From contig DATLQD010000027.1 of assembly GCA_035535315.1 (NCBI GenBank), forward strand, positions 1 through 14,212: DNA of 14,212 nt, written 5' to 3'. The translations under genes were made by a program, and so were the position numbers. This document shows positions 6,325 through 13,342 of this stretch, piece by piece. Each line of letters opens with the position of its first letter. Positions within the stretch are counted from its first letter, which is position 1. Under the pieces are notes generated by a model, which did no database searches, was not told where the DNA came from, and saw only the letters and a program-made list of their open reading frames with translations. The stretch is from DASQGA01 sp035535315. GTDB taxonomy: Bacteria > Actinomycetota > Thermoleophilia > Gaiellales > Gaiellaceae.

Positions 6325-9300
6325 ATGCTGATCTGTCCCGCCTGCGGTCAGGAAAATCCCGAGGGCTTTCGCTTTTGCGGCTCCTGCGGCAAGCCGGTAA
6401 CGGACGAGATCCGGCGCCCGCGCGAGGAGCGAAAGGTCGTCACCGTGCTCTTCGCCGACCTCGTCGGGTTCACGGGCCGAGCCGAGCAGCTGGATCCCGA
6501 GGACGTCCGCGCGATGCTTTCCCCGTACTACGCCCGGCTCCGCAGCGAACTAGAGCGGCGCGGGGGGACGGTCGAGAAGTTCATAGGCGATGCGGTCATG
6601 GCTGTTTTCGGCGCGCCGATGGCCCACGAGGACGACCCCGAGCGGGCGGTTCGGGCTGCGCTTGCGATCCGAGACGCGATCCGGGACGAGGACGCGGGGC
6701 TTCAGGTTCGCATCGCCGTCAACACTGGTGAGGCGCTTGTCTCCCTCGACGCGAGGCCGAGCGCCGGCGAGGGCATGGCAGCCGGAGACGTCGTCAACAC
6801 GACGGCCCGGCTGCAATCGGCCGCCCCCGTGAACGGCATCCTCGTGGGCGAGAGCACGTATCGCTCTACCCGCCACGCAATCGAGTATCGCGAAGCCGCC
6901 CCGGTCGAGGCGAAGGGGAAAGCCGACCCGGTCCAGGTGTGGGAAGTCGTCCAGGCGTATTCCCGGATCGCAGTGGAGACATTGGAGACGGGGGCGCCGC
7001 TGATCGGCCGCCGGCGCGAGCTCGACGTGCTCACGGGCGCCCTCGAGCGCGCGCGGCAGGAGCGCACTCCCCAGCTCGTCACCCTCGTCGGCGTGCCGGG
7101 GATCGGGAAGAGCCGGCTCGTCTACGAGCTCTTCAAGGCGATCGAGTCGGAACCAGACCTTGTCTTCTGGCGCCAGGGACGTGCTCTTCCATACGGCGAA
7201 GGCGTCACGTACTGGGCGCTCGCCGAGATGGTGAAGGCGCACGCCGGGGTGCTCGAGACGGACTCGCTAGCCGACGTGGGGCAGAAGCTGACGCAGGCGG
7301 TCTCTGTCGTCCTCGGCGAGTCGCCCGAGGCGGAATGGGTCGAGCTGCACCTCCGTCTCCTGGTGGGGCTTACGACAAGTACGGACATGTCGGGCGACCG
7401 CCGTGCCGAGAGCTTTGCTGCCTGGCGGCGCTTCTTCGAGGCTCTGGCCGAGCAGAACCCGCTCGTCCTGGTCTTCGACGACCTCCACTGGGCCGACGAC
7501 GACCTACTCGACTTCGTCGACCACCTGGTCGACTGGGCGAGCAGCGTCCCGATTCTCGTCGTTTGCGCCGCGCGTCCGGAGCTGCTCGACCGCCGCCCGG
7601 CCTGGGGTGGCGGAAAGCTCAACGCCGCCACCGTCTCGGTGACGCCGCTCAGCGACGAGGAGACGGCGGAGCTCATCGGCGCGTTGCTCGAGCGGATTCT
7701 GCTTCCGGCCGAAATCCAGGCGACCCTCCTTGCGCACGCGGACGGCAACCCGCTCTACGCGGAGCAGTTCGTCCGCATGCATCTCGAGCGCGCCGGCGAT
7801 GCGCCGGCGTTGCCCGAGACCGTGCAAGGCATCATCGCGGCGAGGCTCGACATCCTTCCCGCGGCGGAGAAGGCGCTTCTCCAGGACGCCGCAGTCATGG
7901 GAAAAGTCTTCTGGCTCGGCGCCGCTGCCGCTATCGGCGAGCTCGGCCCCGATGCCGTCGAGACGCTCCTGCACGCGCTCGAGCGCAAGGACTTCATCCG
8001 CAGAGAACGGCGCTCCTCCGTCGCCGGAGAGACCGAATACTCGTTCCGCCACGTTCTGGTGCAGGACGTTGCCTACGCCCAGATTCCCCGGGCCGCGCGC
8101 GCGGAGAAGCACCGCGTTGCCGCTGGCTGGATCGATTCGCTCTCGGACGACCGGGCCGACGATCGGGCGGAGATGCTTGCGCACCACTATCTGGCGTCCC
8201 TCGAGTTTGCCCGCGCAGCCGGTAGCGAGACCGACGACCTTCGGGAGCGGGCCCGCCTTGCCCTGCGCGTCGCTGCGGAGCGTGCCATGGCCCTGAGCGC
8301 CTTCGCGGCGGCGGCTCGCTTCTTCGAGAGCGCGCTCGAGCTCTGGCCGGCCGACGATGCCGAGCGGCCAAAGCTCCTGCTTCGGTGCGGGGAGGCTCTG
8401 TACACGAGCCGCGGCGCGGGCATCGAGTTCCTCGAAGAGGCGAGGGACGCTTCACTTGGCGCCGGCATGGTCGAGGAGGCAGCCGAGGCAGAGGCTCTGC
8501 TCGGGCAGCTTCGCTACGACCAGGGGCTTCCCGACGAGGCTCTCGGCCACATGGATCGAGCCGTCGCTCTCATCGAGGATCGGGCGGCCTCTGCGGCCAA
8601 GGCGAGCGTATACGCGCAGGCGGCGCGGTGGAAAGCGCTTACGGGCAATCGCACGGAGGCGATCCGGCTGAGTGACGCGGCGCTCGCCCTGGGCGACGAG
8701 CTCCAGCTTCTGGATGCCACGGCGTACACCCTCAACACGCGGGGGATGGTCAGGGTCATCGGCGGCGACCTGGGCGGGATCGAAGATCTCGAAGCGAGCA
8801 TCGTGGTCGCCGGGGAGCGGCGGCCGGCCGACCTCGCGCGGGGGTACGGCAACCTGGCCTCGATGCAGGTCGATCTGGGAAACCTCACGAGGGGGCGCGA
8901 GCTGCACGAGCGAGGGCTCGAGGCCGCATCGCGAATGGGGCAGGAGAACGACGTCCGCTGGCTCGACGCCGAGCTTTCGTGCGACCGCTTCCTCGCGGGC
9001 GAGTGGAATGAAGCGCTTCGCGGCTTCGATCTCCGGATCGCGGAGTCGGCGACCTCCCCGTTCTTCATGGAGGCTCCGTGTCGCGGATTGCGGGCGCTGA
9101 TCAGGCTGGCGCGGGGCAACTTCGCCGGGGCGCTCGAGGATTGCGAAAGGGGTCTCGCGCTGGGCGCGTCCAGCCGCGGCGACTCCCAGACGTTTCTTCC
9201 GATTCTTGCTAAAGCCGCCCTTTGCCGCCTGGAGACGGGCGACGAAGGCAGGGCCGGAAGCCTCGCAGACCGGCTGGTCGAGATCAAAAGCAGGGCGCTG

Positions 9301-9645
9301 CTCGCGCACTCGTGGTTCCTCGAGCTCACCTTCGTGTTGGTGGGCCTAGGTCGCTCTGCGGAGGTCGGTCCGGCGGCGGCGGGGTTCCCGACGCCGACTC
9401 TCTGGCTCGAAGTCGCAACCTCCTACGCAGCCGGGGACCCCCTGGCAGCCGCAGAGATGCTCTTTTCCATGGGGGCCCGACCGTACGAGGCATACGTTCG
9501 TCTGCGGGCCGCCGAGGAACTCGTGGCCCTCGGGCGCCGCTCGGAGGCGGACCAGGAACTGCGGAGAACGCTCGACTTCTGGCACGCGGTCGGGGCGAGC
9601 ACGTACGTGCGTCGAGGCGAGGCGTTGCTTCCCGCCTCCGCGTAG
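6325..9645 (+). CDS. Zinc-ribbon / class III adenylate cyclase / AAA-type ATPase / TPR regulator
   Basis: This is a 1106-residue modular signalling protein, predicted cytosolic with no membrane segment. Domains in order: a zinc ribbon with Cys4, Cys7, Cys18 and Cys21; a class III nucleotidyl cyclase (about 35-210); a STAND/AAA-like ATPase (about 225-640) with Walker A GVPGIGKS (256-263) and Walker B VLVFDD ending at Asp385-Asp386, followed by LHWADD; then an alpha-helical TPR-like region (about 640-1100). The cyclase retains the expected catalytic set: metal Asp45 (FADLVGFT) and Asp89 (KFIGDAVMAVFG), purine-selecting Lys85 and Asp155, and transition-state Asn158 and Arg162 (DVVNTTARL). That predicts an active adenylate cyclase. 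Proteins of this architecture are multiplied in many actinobacteria and are thought to be cAMP-linked sensors or regulators; the ligand is unknown. It starts 20 bases after ribD and sits inside the riboflavin block on the same strand. Confidence 0.92.
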   Translation: MLICPACGQENPEGFRFCGSCGKPVTDEIRRPREERKVVTVLFADLVGFTGRAEQLDPEDVRAMLSPYYARLRSELERRGGTVEKFIGDAVMAVFGAPMAHEDDPERAVRAALAIRDAIRDEDAGLQVRIAVNTGEALVSLDARPSAGEGMAAGDVVNTTARLQSAAPVNGILVGESTYRSTRHAIEYREAAPVEAKGKADPVQVWEVVQAYSRIAVETLETGAPLIGRRRELDVLTGALERARQERTPQLVTLVGVPGIGKSRLVYELFKAIESEPDLVFWRQGRALPYGEGVTYWALAEMVKAHAGVLETDSLADVGQKLTQAVSVVLGESPEAEWVELHLRLLVGLTTSTDMSGDRRAESFAAWRRFFEALAEQNPLVLVFDDLHWADDDLLDFVDHLVDWASSVPILVVCAARPELLDRRPAWGGGKLNAATVSVTPLSDEETAELIGALLERILLPAEIQATLLAHADGNPLYAEQFVRMHLERAGDAPALPETVQGIIAARLDILPAAEKALLQDAAVMGKVFWLGAAAAIGELGPDAVETLLHALERKDFIRRERRSSVAGETEYSFRHVLVQDVAYAQIPRAARAEKHRVAAGWIDSLSDDRADDRAEMLAHHYLASLEFARAAGSETDDLRERARLALRVAAERAMALSAFAAAARFFESALELWPADDAERPKLLLRCGEALYTSRGAGIEFLEEARDASLGAGMVEEAAEAEALLGQLRYDQGLPDEALGHMDRAVALIEDRAASAAKASVYAQAARWKALTGNRTEAIRLSDAALALGDELQLLDATAYTLNTRGMVRVIGGDLGGIEDLEASIVVAGERRPADLARGYGNLASMQVDLGNLTRGRELHERGLEAASRMGQENDVRWLDAELSCDRFLAGEWNEALRGFDLRIAESATSPFFMEAPCRGLRALIRLARGNFAGALEDCERGLALGASSRGDSQTFLPILAKAALCRLETGDEGRAGSLADRLVEIKSRALLAHSWFLELTFVLVGLGRSAEVGPAAAGFPTPTLWLEVATSYAAGDPLAAAEMLFSMGARPYEAYVRLRAAEELVALGRRSEADQELRRTLDFWHAVGASTYVRRGEALLPASA

Positions 9646-9681
9646 CTCTCGCCCGGATCCGGCTCCATTATCGTGGCGGCA

Positions 9682-10281
9682 GTGTTCACAGGAATCATTC
9701 GTGAGCTCGGGCGGGTCGCGAGCCTGAACGGGGAGTCCGCTGGGATCCGGCTTCGCGTCGTGGCGCCCGTGACGGCGAGCTTGACCGCGGCCGGAGATTC
9801 GGTTTCCGTGAACGGCGTGTGCCTGACGGCGGTCGACGTGGAGGGCGGCGTCCTGGCTTTCGACGCGGTGCCCGAGACCCTCCGCCGCAGCTCGCTCTCG
9901 CGCCTGACCGAAGGCGGCTCGGTGAACGTCGAGCCGGCGGTGCGTGTCGGCGAGCCCCTGGGAGGCCACCTCGTCCAGGGCCACGTCGACGGTGTCGGGC
10001 GCGTGCTCCAGCTCGAACCCGAGGGCGAGGGCGCCAGGCTTACAGTCGAGGCGCCCCAGGAGCTCCTCCGCTACATCGTCGAGAAAGGCTCGATCACCGT
10101 CGAGGGCGTCAGTCTCACCGTCGCAGCGCTCGCGCCCGACGGCTTCGAGATCGCGCTCGTCCCGCACACGCTGCAAGCGACGACGCTCGGATCGCTCGCG
10201 CCCGATGACGAGGTGAACCTCGAGGTCGATGTGCTCGCGAAGTACGTCGAGCGGCTGTTGGGAGCCAGGAATGCGACTTGA
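9682..10281 (+). CDS. ribE: Riboflavin synthase, alpha chain
   Basis: This enzyme dismutates two 6,7-dimethyl-8-ribityllumazine molecules into riboflavin plus the pyrimidine substrate of RibH. The family starts MFTGII, so the GTG at 9682 (VFTGIIRELG, 199 residues) is preferred over the in-frame GTG at 9673, which adds only three residues. The internal two-fold barrel duplication is visible: GDSVSVNGVCLTAV (from residue 38) is echoed by GSITVEGVSLTVAA (from residue 136). The linker GEPLGGHLVQGHVDGVG is diagnostic. No strong SD precedes either start, and CATTAT at 9666-9671 could be a weak -10. It follows the cyclase/ATPase stop after 36 bases. Its end overlaps the DUF3237-like gene by 11 bases. 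Some nomenclatures call this gene ribC. Confidence 0.95.
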   Translation: MFTGIIRELGRVASLNGESAGIRLRVVAPVTASLTAAGDSVSVNGVCLTAVDVEGGVLAFDAVPETLRRSSLSRLTEGGSVNVEPAVRVGEPLGGHLVQGHVDGVGRVLQLEPEGEGARLTVEAPQELLRYIVEKGSITVEGVSLTVAALAPDGFEIALVPHTLQATTLGSLAPDDEVNLEVDVLAKYVERLLGARNAT

Positions 10282-10714
10282 GCCCCTCTACCGCGTCAGG
10301 TTCAGCTACCCCGAGGCCTGGTTCGTCGAGCTAGACGGGGAGCGGGGGACAGAGAGCCAGCACTTCTTCATCGCCGAGGGACGCTGCGAGGGCGGGATCT
10401 CCGGTCGCTTCCGGGGCGCGAACCACCCGCGCCGTCGCACGGACCTCACCTACCTCCCGGACTTCCAGGGGGTGATCGAGACGGACGACGGTTCCAAGGT
10501 GATGTTCGACTACCGCGGCTACGGGCGCGCCTACCCGGAGCAGAGCCGTCCGTTCGTCGGGACCGGCATGCACGTCTCCGGCGACGAGCCCTATAGCCGT
10601 CTGAACGACGTCGTCTGCGTCATCTGCGGCGAGGCTCGCCCGCTTCCGGAGGGAGCAGGCTTTTCGATCGTGCTCGACGTGCAGGAGCTTGTCTGGGAGC
10701 CACCCGGCGACTAG
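10271..10714 (+). CDS. DUF3237-like protein of unknown function
   Basis: The 147-residue reading from ATG 10271 (MRLEPLYRVRFSYPEAW) is preferred to an upstream in-frame ATG at 10229, which lies wholly inside ribE. A GGGAG element sits about 7 bases before 10271. Visible features: an N-terminal LEPLYRVRF strand, AEGRCEGGISGRFRGANHPRR, FQGVIETDDGSKVMFDYRGYGRA, GTGMHVSGDEPYSRLNDVVCV and a late strand GFSIVLDVQELVWE. The pattern of a strand-rich barrel with TDDGxxxxxxYxGxGR and a Tyr-Arg-Leu-Asn turn resembles DUF3237 proteins (~150 residues). I assign the family from memory of this pattern, and its biochemical role is not known. It has no signal peptide or membrane segment. Its 11-base overlap with ribE and close spacing to ribBA suggest co-expression with riboflavin genes. 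Confidence 0.65.
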   Translation: MRLEPLYRVRFSYPEAWFVELDGERGTESQHFFIAEGRCEGGISGRFRGANHPRRRTDLTYLPDFQGVIETDDGSKVMFDYRGYGRAYPEQSRPFVGTGMHVSGDEPYSRLNDVVCVICGEARPLPEGAGFSIVLDVQELVWEPPGD

Positions 10715-10729
10715 GAGTCTGCCGCCGGA

Positions 10730-10735
10730 TACGAT
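10730..10735 (+). promoter_or_regulatory. Candidate -10 box before ribBA
   Basis: TACGAT matches TANNNT and ends 7 bases before the preferred ribBA ATG, with no SD between. This supports both a leaderless mRNA and the choice of the 10743 start. Confidence 0.4.
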
Positions 10736-10742
10736 TTCCCGG

Positions 10743-12005
10743 ATGGCACAGCACGCGCCCGAGCTCGAGACCGCTTCCCCCTTCGCCACGATCGAAGAGG
10801 CGATCGAGGACATCCGCCTCGGCAAGTTCGTGGTCGTCGTCGATGCGCCCGACCGGGAGAACGAGGGTGACCTCACGATCGCGGCCGAGCACATCACCCC
10901 TGCCGCGATCAACTTTATGGCTACGCACGCTCGTGGCCTCATCTGCCTGTGCCTTACCGAGGAGCGTTGTGACGAGCTAGGCCTCCGGCCGATGACCTAC
11001 AACAACCAGACGCCGTTCGAGACGGCATTTACCGTTGCGATCGAGGCCCGCGAGGGCGTCACCACGGGAATCTCGGCTGCAGACCGGGCGCACACGATCC
11101 AGGTCGCCATCGACCCGTCGAAGGGGCCCGACGATCTCGTTCAGCCCGGCCACATCTTTCCGCTTCGAGCCCGCCCCGGGGGAGTCCTCCAGCGCACCGG
11201 CCAGACGGAGGCATCCGTTGACCTTGCGCGCCTGGCCGGTCTGAACCCGGCCGGGGTCGTCTGCGAGATCGCGAACGAGGACGGCTCGATGGCACGGGTC
11301 CCTGATCTCGTCCCTTACTGCGAGCAGCATGGGCTCAAGATGATCACGGTCTCCGATCTGATCGAGTACCGCCGGCGGCACGAGAAGCTGGTCGAGCGGA
11401 TGACGAGCGTGCGGCTCCCAACCGCCTACGGCGAGTTCATCGCTGTTGCGTTCCGCGAGACGCTGACCGGGAAGCACCACGTCGCCCTCGTCAAGGGCGA
11501 GGTCGAGGGCCGCGAGAATGTGCTCGTTCGCGTCCATTCAGAATGCCTGACCGGCGACGTGTTCCACTCTCTTCGCTGCGACTGTGGTGAGCAACTCGAG
11601 CAGGCCCTCGCGCGAATCGGCGACGAGGAGAGGGGCGTTCTCCTCTACATGGCGCAGGAGGGCAGGGGCATCGGCCTTCTCAACAAGCTGAAGGCGTACG
11701 AGCTCCAAGAGAACGGGCTCGACACCGTCGAGGCGAACCTCGAGCTCGGCTTCCCGCCGGACGCGCGCGAGTGGGGGATCGGCAACCAGATCCTCGGCGA
11801 CCTCGGGCTCACCACGATCCGGATCCTCACGAACAACCCGCGCAAGTCGGCGGGGATGGAAGGGTTCGGGCTGACGGTGGTCGAGCAGGTGCCGATCGAA
11901 GTGGCGCCGAACGCCGAGAACGAGCGTTACCTCGCGACGAAGCGCGAAAAGATGGGGCACCGCCTGCACCATCAGGGCGTTCGACTCGGGCGTGAGGAGT
12001 CGTGA
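10743..12005 (+). CDS. ribBA: Bifunctional DHBP synthase / GTP cyclohydrolase II
   Basis: RibBA supplies both riboflavin precursors: the RibB half converts ribulose 5-phosphate to 3,4-dihydroxy-2-butanone 4-phosphate, and the RibA half opens GTP. ATG 10743 (420 residues) places the RibB helix FATIEEAIEDIRLGKF at the usual distance; an upstream in-frame start at 10689 lies inside the previous gene. RibB (about 14-215) shows DRENEGDL (37-44), THARGLICL and FPLRARPGGVLQ. Its metal-binding His block, normally GHTEA, reads GQTEA here (Gln154). RibA (from about 220) has the zinc cysteines Cys268, Cys279 and Cys281 (CLTGDVFHSLRCDC), then QEGRGIGLLNKLKAYELQ and RILTNNPRK; it looks intact. The last codons overlap ribH by 4 bases (GTGA). 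A weakened RibB activity is possible. Confidence 0.95.
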   Translation: MAQHAPELETASPFATIEEAIEDIRLGKFVVVVDAPDRENEGDLTIAAEHITPAAINFMATHARGLICLCLTEERCDELGLRPMTYNNQTPFETAFTVAIEAREGVTTGISAADRAHTIQVAIDPSKGPDDLVQPGHIFPLRARPGGVLQRTGQTEASVDLARLAGLNPAGVVCEIANEDGSMARVPDLVPYCEQHGLKMITVSDLIEYRRRHEKLVERMTSVRLPTAYGEFIAVAFRETLTGKHHVALVKGEVEGRENVLVRVHSECLTGDVFHSLRCDCGEQLEQALARIGDEERGVLLYMAQEGRGIGLLNKLKAYELQENGLDTVEANLELGFPPDAREWGIGNQILGDLGLTTIRILTNNPRKSAGMEGFGLTVVEQVPIEVAPNAENERYLATKREKMGHRLHHQGVRLGREES

Positions 12006-12706
12006 GCGACCGCTACCCCGGCGAGTGGCCCGACCGCTCCTCGTCGTCCGAGAGCGTCGTCACGCCGGAGCCGGAGCCGGAGCCGGCGCTCGAGCCGGAG
12101 CCCGCCGTCGAGCCTGCGCCTGCGCGCGAGGTGGAGCCCGTCCCCGAGCCGGAGCCCGAGGCGGAGCCCGCGGCAGCTGAGGAGCGGTCGCCTGCCGAGC
12201 AGCACGCCGCCGGCGATATCGATATCCCCGACGACGTCGACGTGCTGGAGGGAGAGGCCGGTCCGACGCGCCGCCTCGTCGCGATCGTCGTCGCGAAGTT
12301 CAACGGCGAGATCACGACCCGACTCCTCGAGTCCGCGCTCGCCGAGTTCGAGCGGATCGGCGTCGAACGCTCGCAGCTGACGATCGTCCCGGTGCCGGGC
12401 GCGTTCGAGCTCCCGCTTGCGGCGATCGCTCTCGCGAAGACGCGGCGCTACGTCTGCGTCGTCGCGCTGGGCTGCGTGATTCGGGGCGAGACGCCTCATT
12501 TCGACTATGTCGCATCGGAGGCCGCGAGCGGCCTCCAGCTCGCAGCGCTCGAGACGGGCATCCCGGTGTCGTTCGGCGTTCTGACCTGCGAGACGAAGGA
12601 GCAGGCCGAGGCCCGCGTCGACAAGGGCGCCGACGCGGTGCGAGCGGCGCTCGAGATGGCGGATCTCTTCTCGCAGCTCCGTCAGACCGCCGGCGCGCAG
12701 GCCTGA
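12002..12706 (+). CDS. ribH: 6,7-dimethyl-8-ribityllumazine synthase with acidic N-terminal extension
   Basis: RibH condenses the RibD-branch pyrimidine with the RibB product to give the lumazine used by RibE; the family assembles as pentamers or 60-subunit shells. The catalytic core spans about residues 88-234: VAKFNGEITTRLL, VPVPGAFELPLA, LGCVIRGETPHFDYVASEA with catalytic His166, and GVLTCETKEQAEAR. The core matches the usual ~155-residue enzyme. Ahead of it is an extension of about 80 residues, almost all Pro, Glu, Ala and Val with few basic residues, predicted disordered. GTG 12002 is supported by its GTGA overlap with ribBA and the purine run GAGGAG just before it. A second in-frame GTG at 12242 would give a standard 154-residue protein but has no SD; it remains a real alternative. 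Confidence 0.93.
   Translation: MSDRYPGEWPDRSSSSESVVTPEPEPEPALEPEPAVEPAPAREVEPVPEPEPEAEPAAAEERSPAEQHAAGDIDIPDDVDVLEGEAGPTRRLVAIVVAKFNGEITTRLLESALAEFERIGVERSQLTIVPVPGAFELPLAAIALAKTRRYVCVVALGCVIRGETPHFDYVASEAASGLQLAALETGIPVSFGVLTCETKEQAEARVDKGADAVRAALEMADLFSQLRQTAGAQA
12065..12177 (+). repeat. Pro-Glu coding repeat, core CCGGAG hexamer
   Basis: CCGGAG occurs three and a half times perfectly at 12065-12085, followed by degenerate GAGCCG/GAGCCC copies to about 12177. It encodes the Pro-Glu stretch in the N-terminal extension of RibH. Such a tract could vary in length by replication slippage. Confidence 0.7.
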
Positions 12707-12712
12707 TTCGGC

Positions 12713-12718
12713 TACACT
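12713..12718 (+). promoter_or_regulatory. Candidate -10 box before rpmB
   Basis: TACACT matches TANNNT and ends 9 bases before the rpmB ATG in a 21-base gap with no SD. It suggests a very short leader or leaderless mRNA for L28. No -35 box is recognisable. Confidence 0.4.
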
Positions 12719-12727
12719 GGCGCGCCG

Positions 12728-12922
12728 ATGTCCAAGGTCTGCGCAATCTGCAGTAAGAAGCCGTCGTTCGGCAACAACCGGAGCCACTCGATGGTGGCGA
12801 CCAAGCGGCGCTTCGACCCGAACCTCCAGCGCGTTCGCGTGCTCCTCGCCGGCAAGCCGACGCGCGCGTATGTCTGCACGCGCTGCCTGAAGGCCGGCAA
12901 GGTCACCAAGGCCATCACCTAG
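12728..12922 (+). CDS. rpmB: 50S ribosomal protein L28, zinc-binding (C+) form
   Basis: L28 is a structural protein of the large ribosomal subunit. The 64-residue product begins MSKVCAICSKKPSFGNNRSHS, the characteristic L28 opening, and continues with KRRFDPNLQRVRV and YVCTRCLKAGKV. Two CxxC pairs (Cys5/Cys8 and Cys50/Cys53) make this the zinc-binding type. Length and charge are normal. The gene starts 21 bases after ribH. The downstream order rpmB, Asp23 protein, DAK2 protein is the same as rpmB-yloU-yloV of Bacillus. The stop is TAG. Confidence 0.97.
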   Translation: MSKVCAICSKKPSFGNNRSHSMVATKRRFDPNLQRVRVLLAGKPTRAYVCTRCLKAGKVTKAIT

Positions 12923-12954
12923 GCACCTCGCGGCCGGGGCGTGCCGGGTCGCCG

Positions 12955-12978
12955 CGCAACCGACAGCCGTCCGTTGCG
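12955..12978 (+). other. Hairpin between rpmB and the Asp23 gene
   Basis: CGCAAC (12955-12960) pairs with GTTGCG (12973-12978), and GAC (12962-12964) with GTC (12969-12971), around an AGCC loop, with a C-C mismatch between the two helices. No T-tract follows. It could be a weak terminator or a leader structure for the Asp23 gene. Confidence 0.3.
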
Positions 12979-12991
12979 GTCTAATGAGGTC

Positions 12992-13342
12992 GTGGAAGCG
13001 GGATCGAGCCTCGCGTCGCCGCTCGGTCGCATCTCGATCGCGAGCGAGGCGATTTCTCAGATCGTGGGTCACGTGACGGCCGAGGCGTACGGCGTCGTCG
13101 GGATGTCGCCGCGCGGACTCGGGCGCCTGCTGCCCGGCGATCGGGCCAGACGGGGAATCGAGATCGGGCGTGACGGGGACGCTGTGCGCATAGATCTGCG
13201 TGTGGTCGTCGAGTACGGGCTCAACCTCGCCGAGGTCGCGTCGACCCTGCGCAACCGGGTCACGTACGAGGTGGAGCGACTGACCGGTCTCCGTGTGGCG
13301 AGCGTCGAGGTACACATCGAGAAAGCCAAGCAGAGCGCGTGA
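12992..13342 (+). CDS. Asp23/Gls24 family envelope-stress protein (YloU-like)
   Basis: This small protein (116 residues from GTG 12992) belongs to the Asp23/Gls24 family, whose members associate with the cell envelope or with alkaline and general stress. Visible family pattern: LGRISIASEAISQIVGHVTAEAYGVVGMS, then a basic stretch LLPGDRARRG, the strand VRIDLRVVVEYGLNLAEVASTLRNRVTYEVERLTGL and the final strand VASVEVHIE. GTG 12992 puts the start about 10 residues before the conserved GRISI strand. The in-frame GTG at 12941 would add 17 unlike residues and is less likely. TCTAAT sits 6 bases upstream and GAGG only 2 bases upstream. The stop overlaps the next GTG by 4 bases. The position between rpmB and the DAK2 gene matches yloU; the precise role is unknown. 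Confidence 0.9.
   Translation: MEAGSSLASPLGRISIASEAISQIVGHVTAEAYGVVGMSPRGLGRLLPGDRARRGIEIGRDGDAVRIDLRVVVEYGLNLAEVASTLRNRVTYEVERLTGLRVASVEVHIEKAKQSA

Noticed and set aside
9652..9661. Perfect palindrome CCGGATCCGG after the cyclase/ATPase gene as a terminator or operator
   Set aside because: It is ten bases with no loop and no T-tract; this is easily produced by chance in GC-rich sequence.
10689..10742. Upstream in-frame GTG start for ribBA
   Set aside because: It lies inside the DUF3237-like gene, adds residues unlike the family, and the ATG at 10743 is preceded by a plausible -10 box.
12941..12991. Earlier GTG start for the Asp23-family gene
   Set aside because: The 17 added residues do not resemble the family N-terminus, and this segment contains a hairpin more in keeping with an intergenic region.
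11972..13315. Long open frame on the minus strand opposite ribH, rpmB and the Asp23 gene
   Set aside because: It covers several confidently assigned + strand genes, its translation is low-complexity Arg/Leu/Gly/Asp with no recognisable domain, and long antisense frames are expected in DNA this GC-rich.
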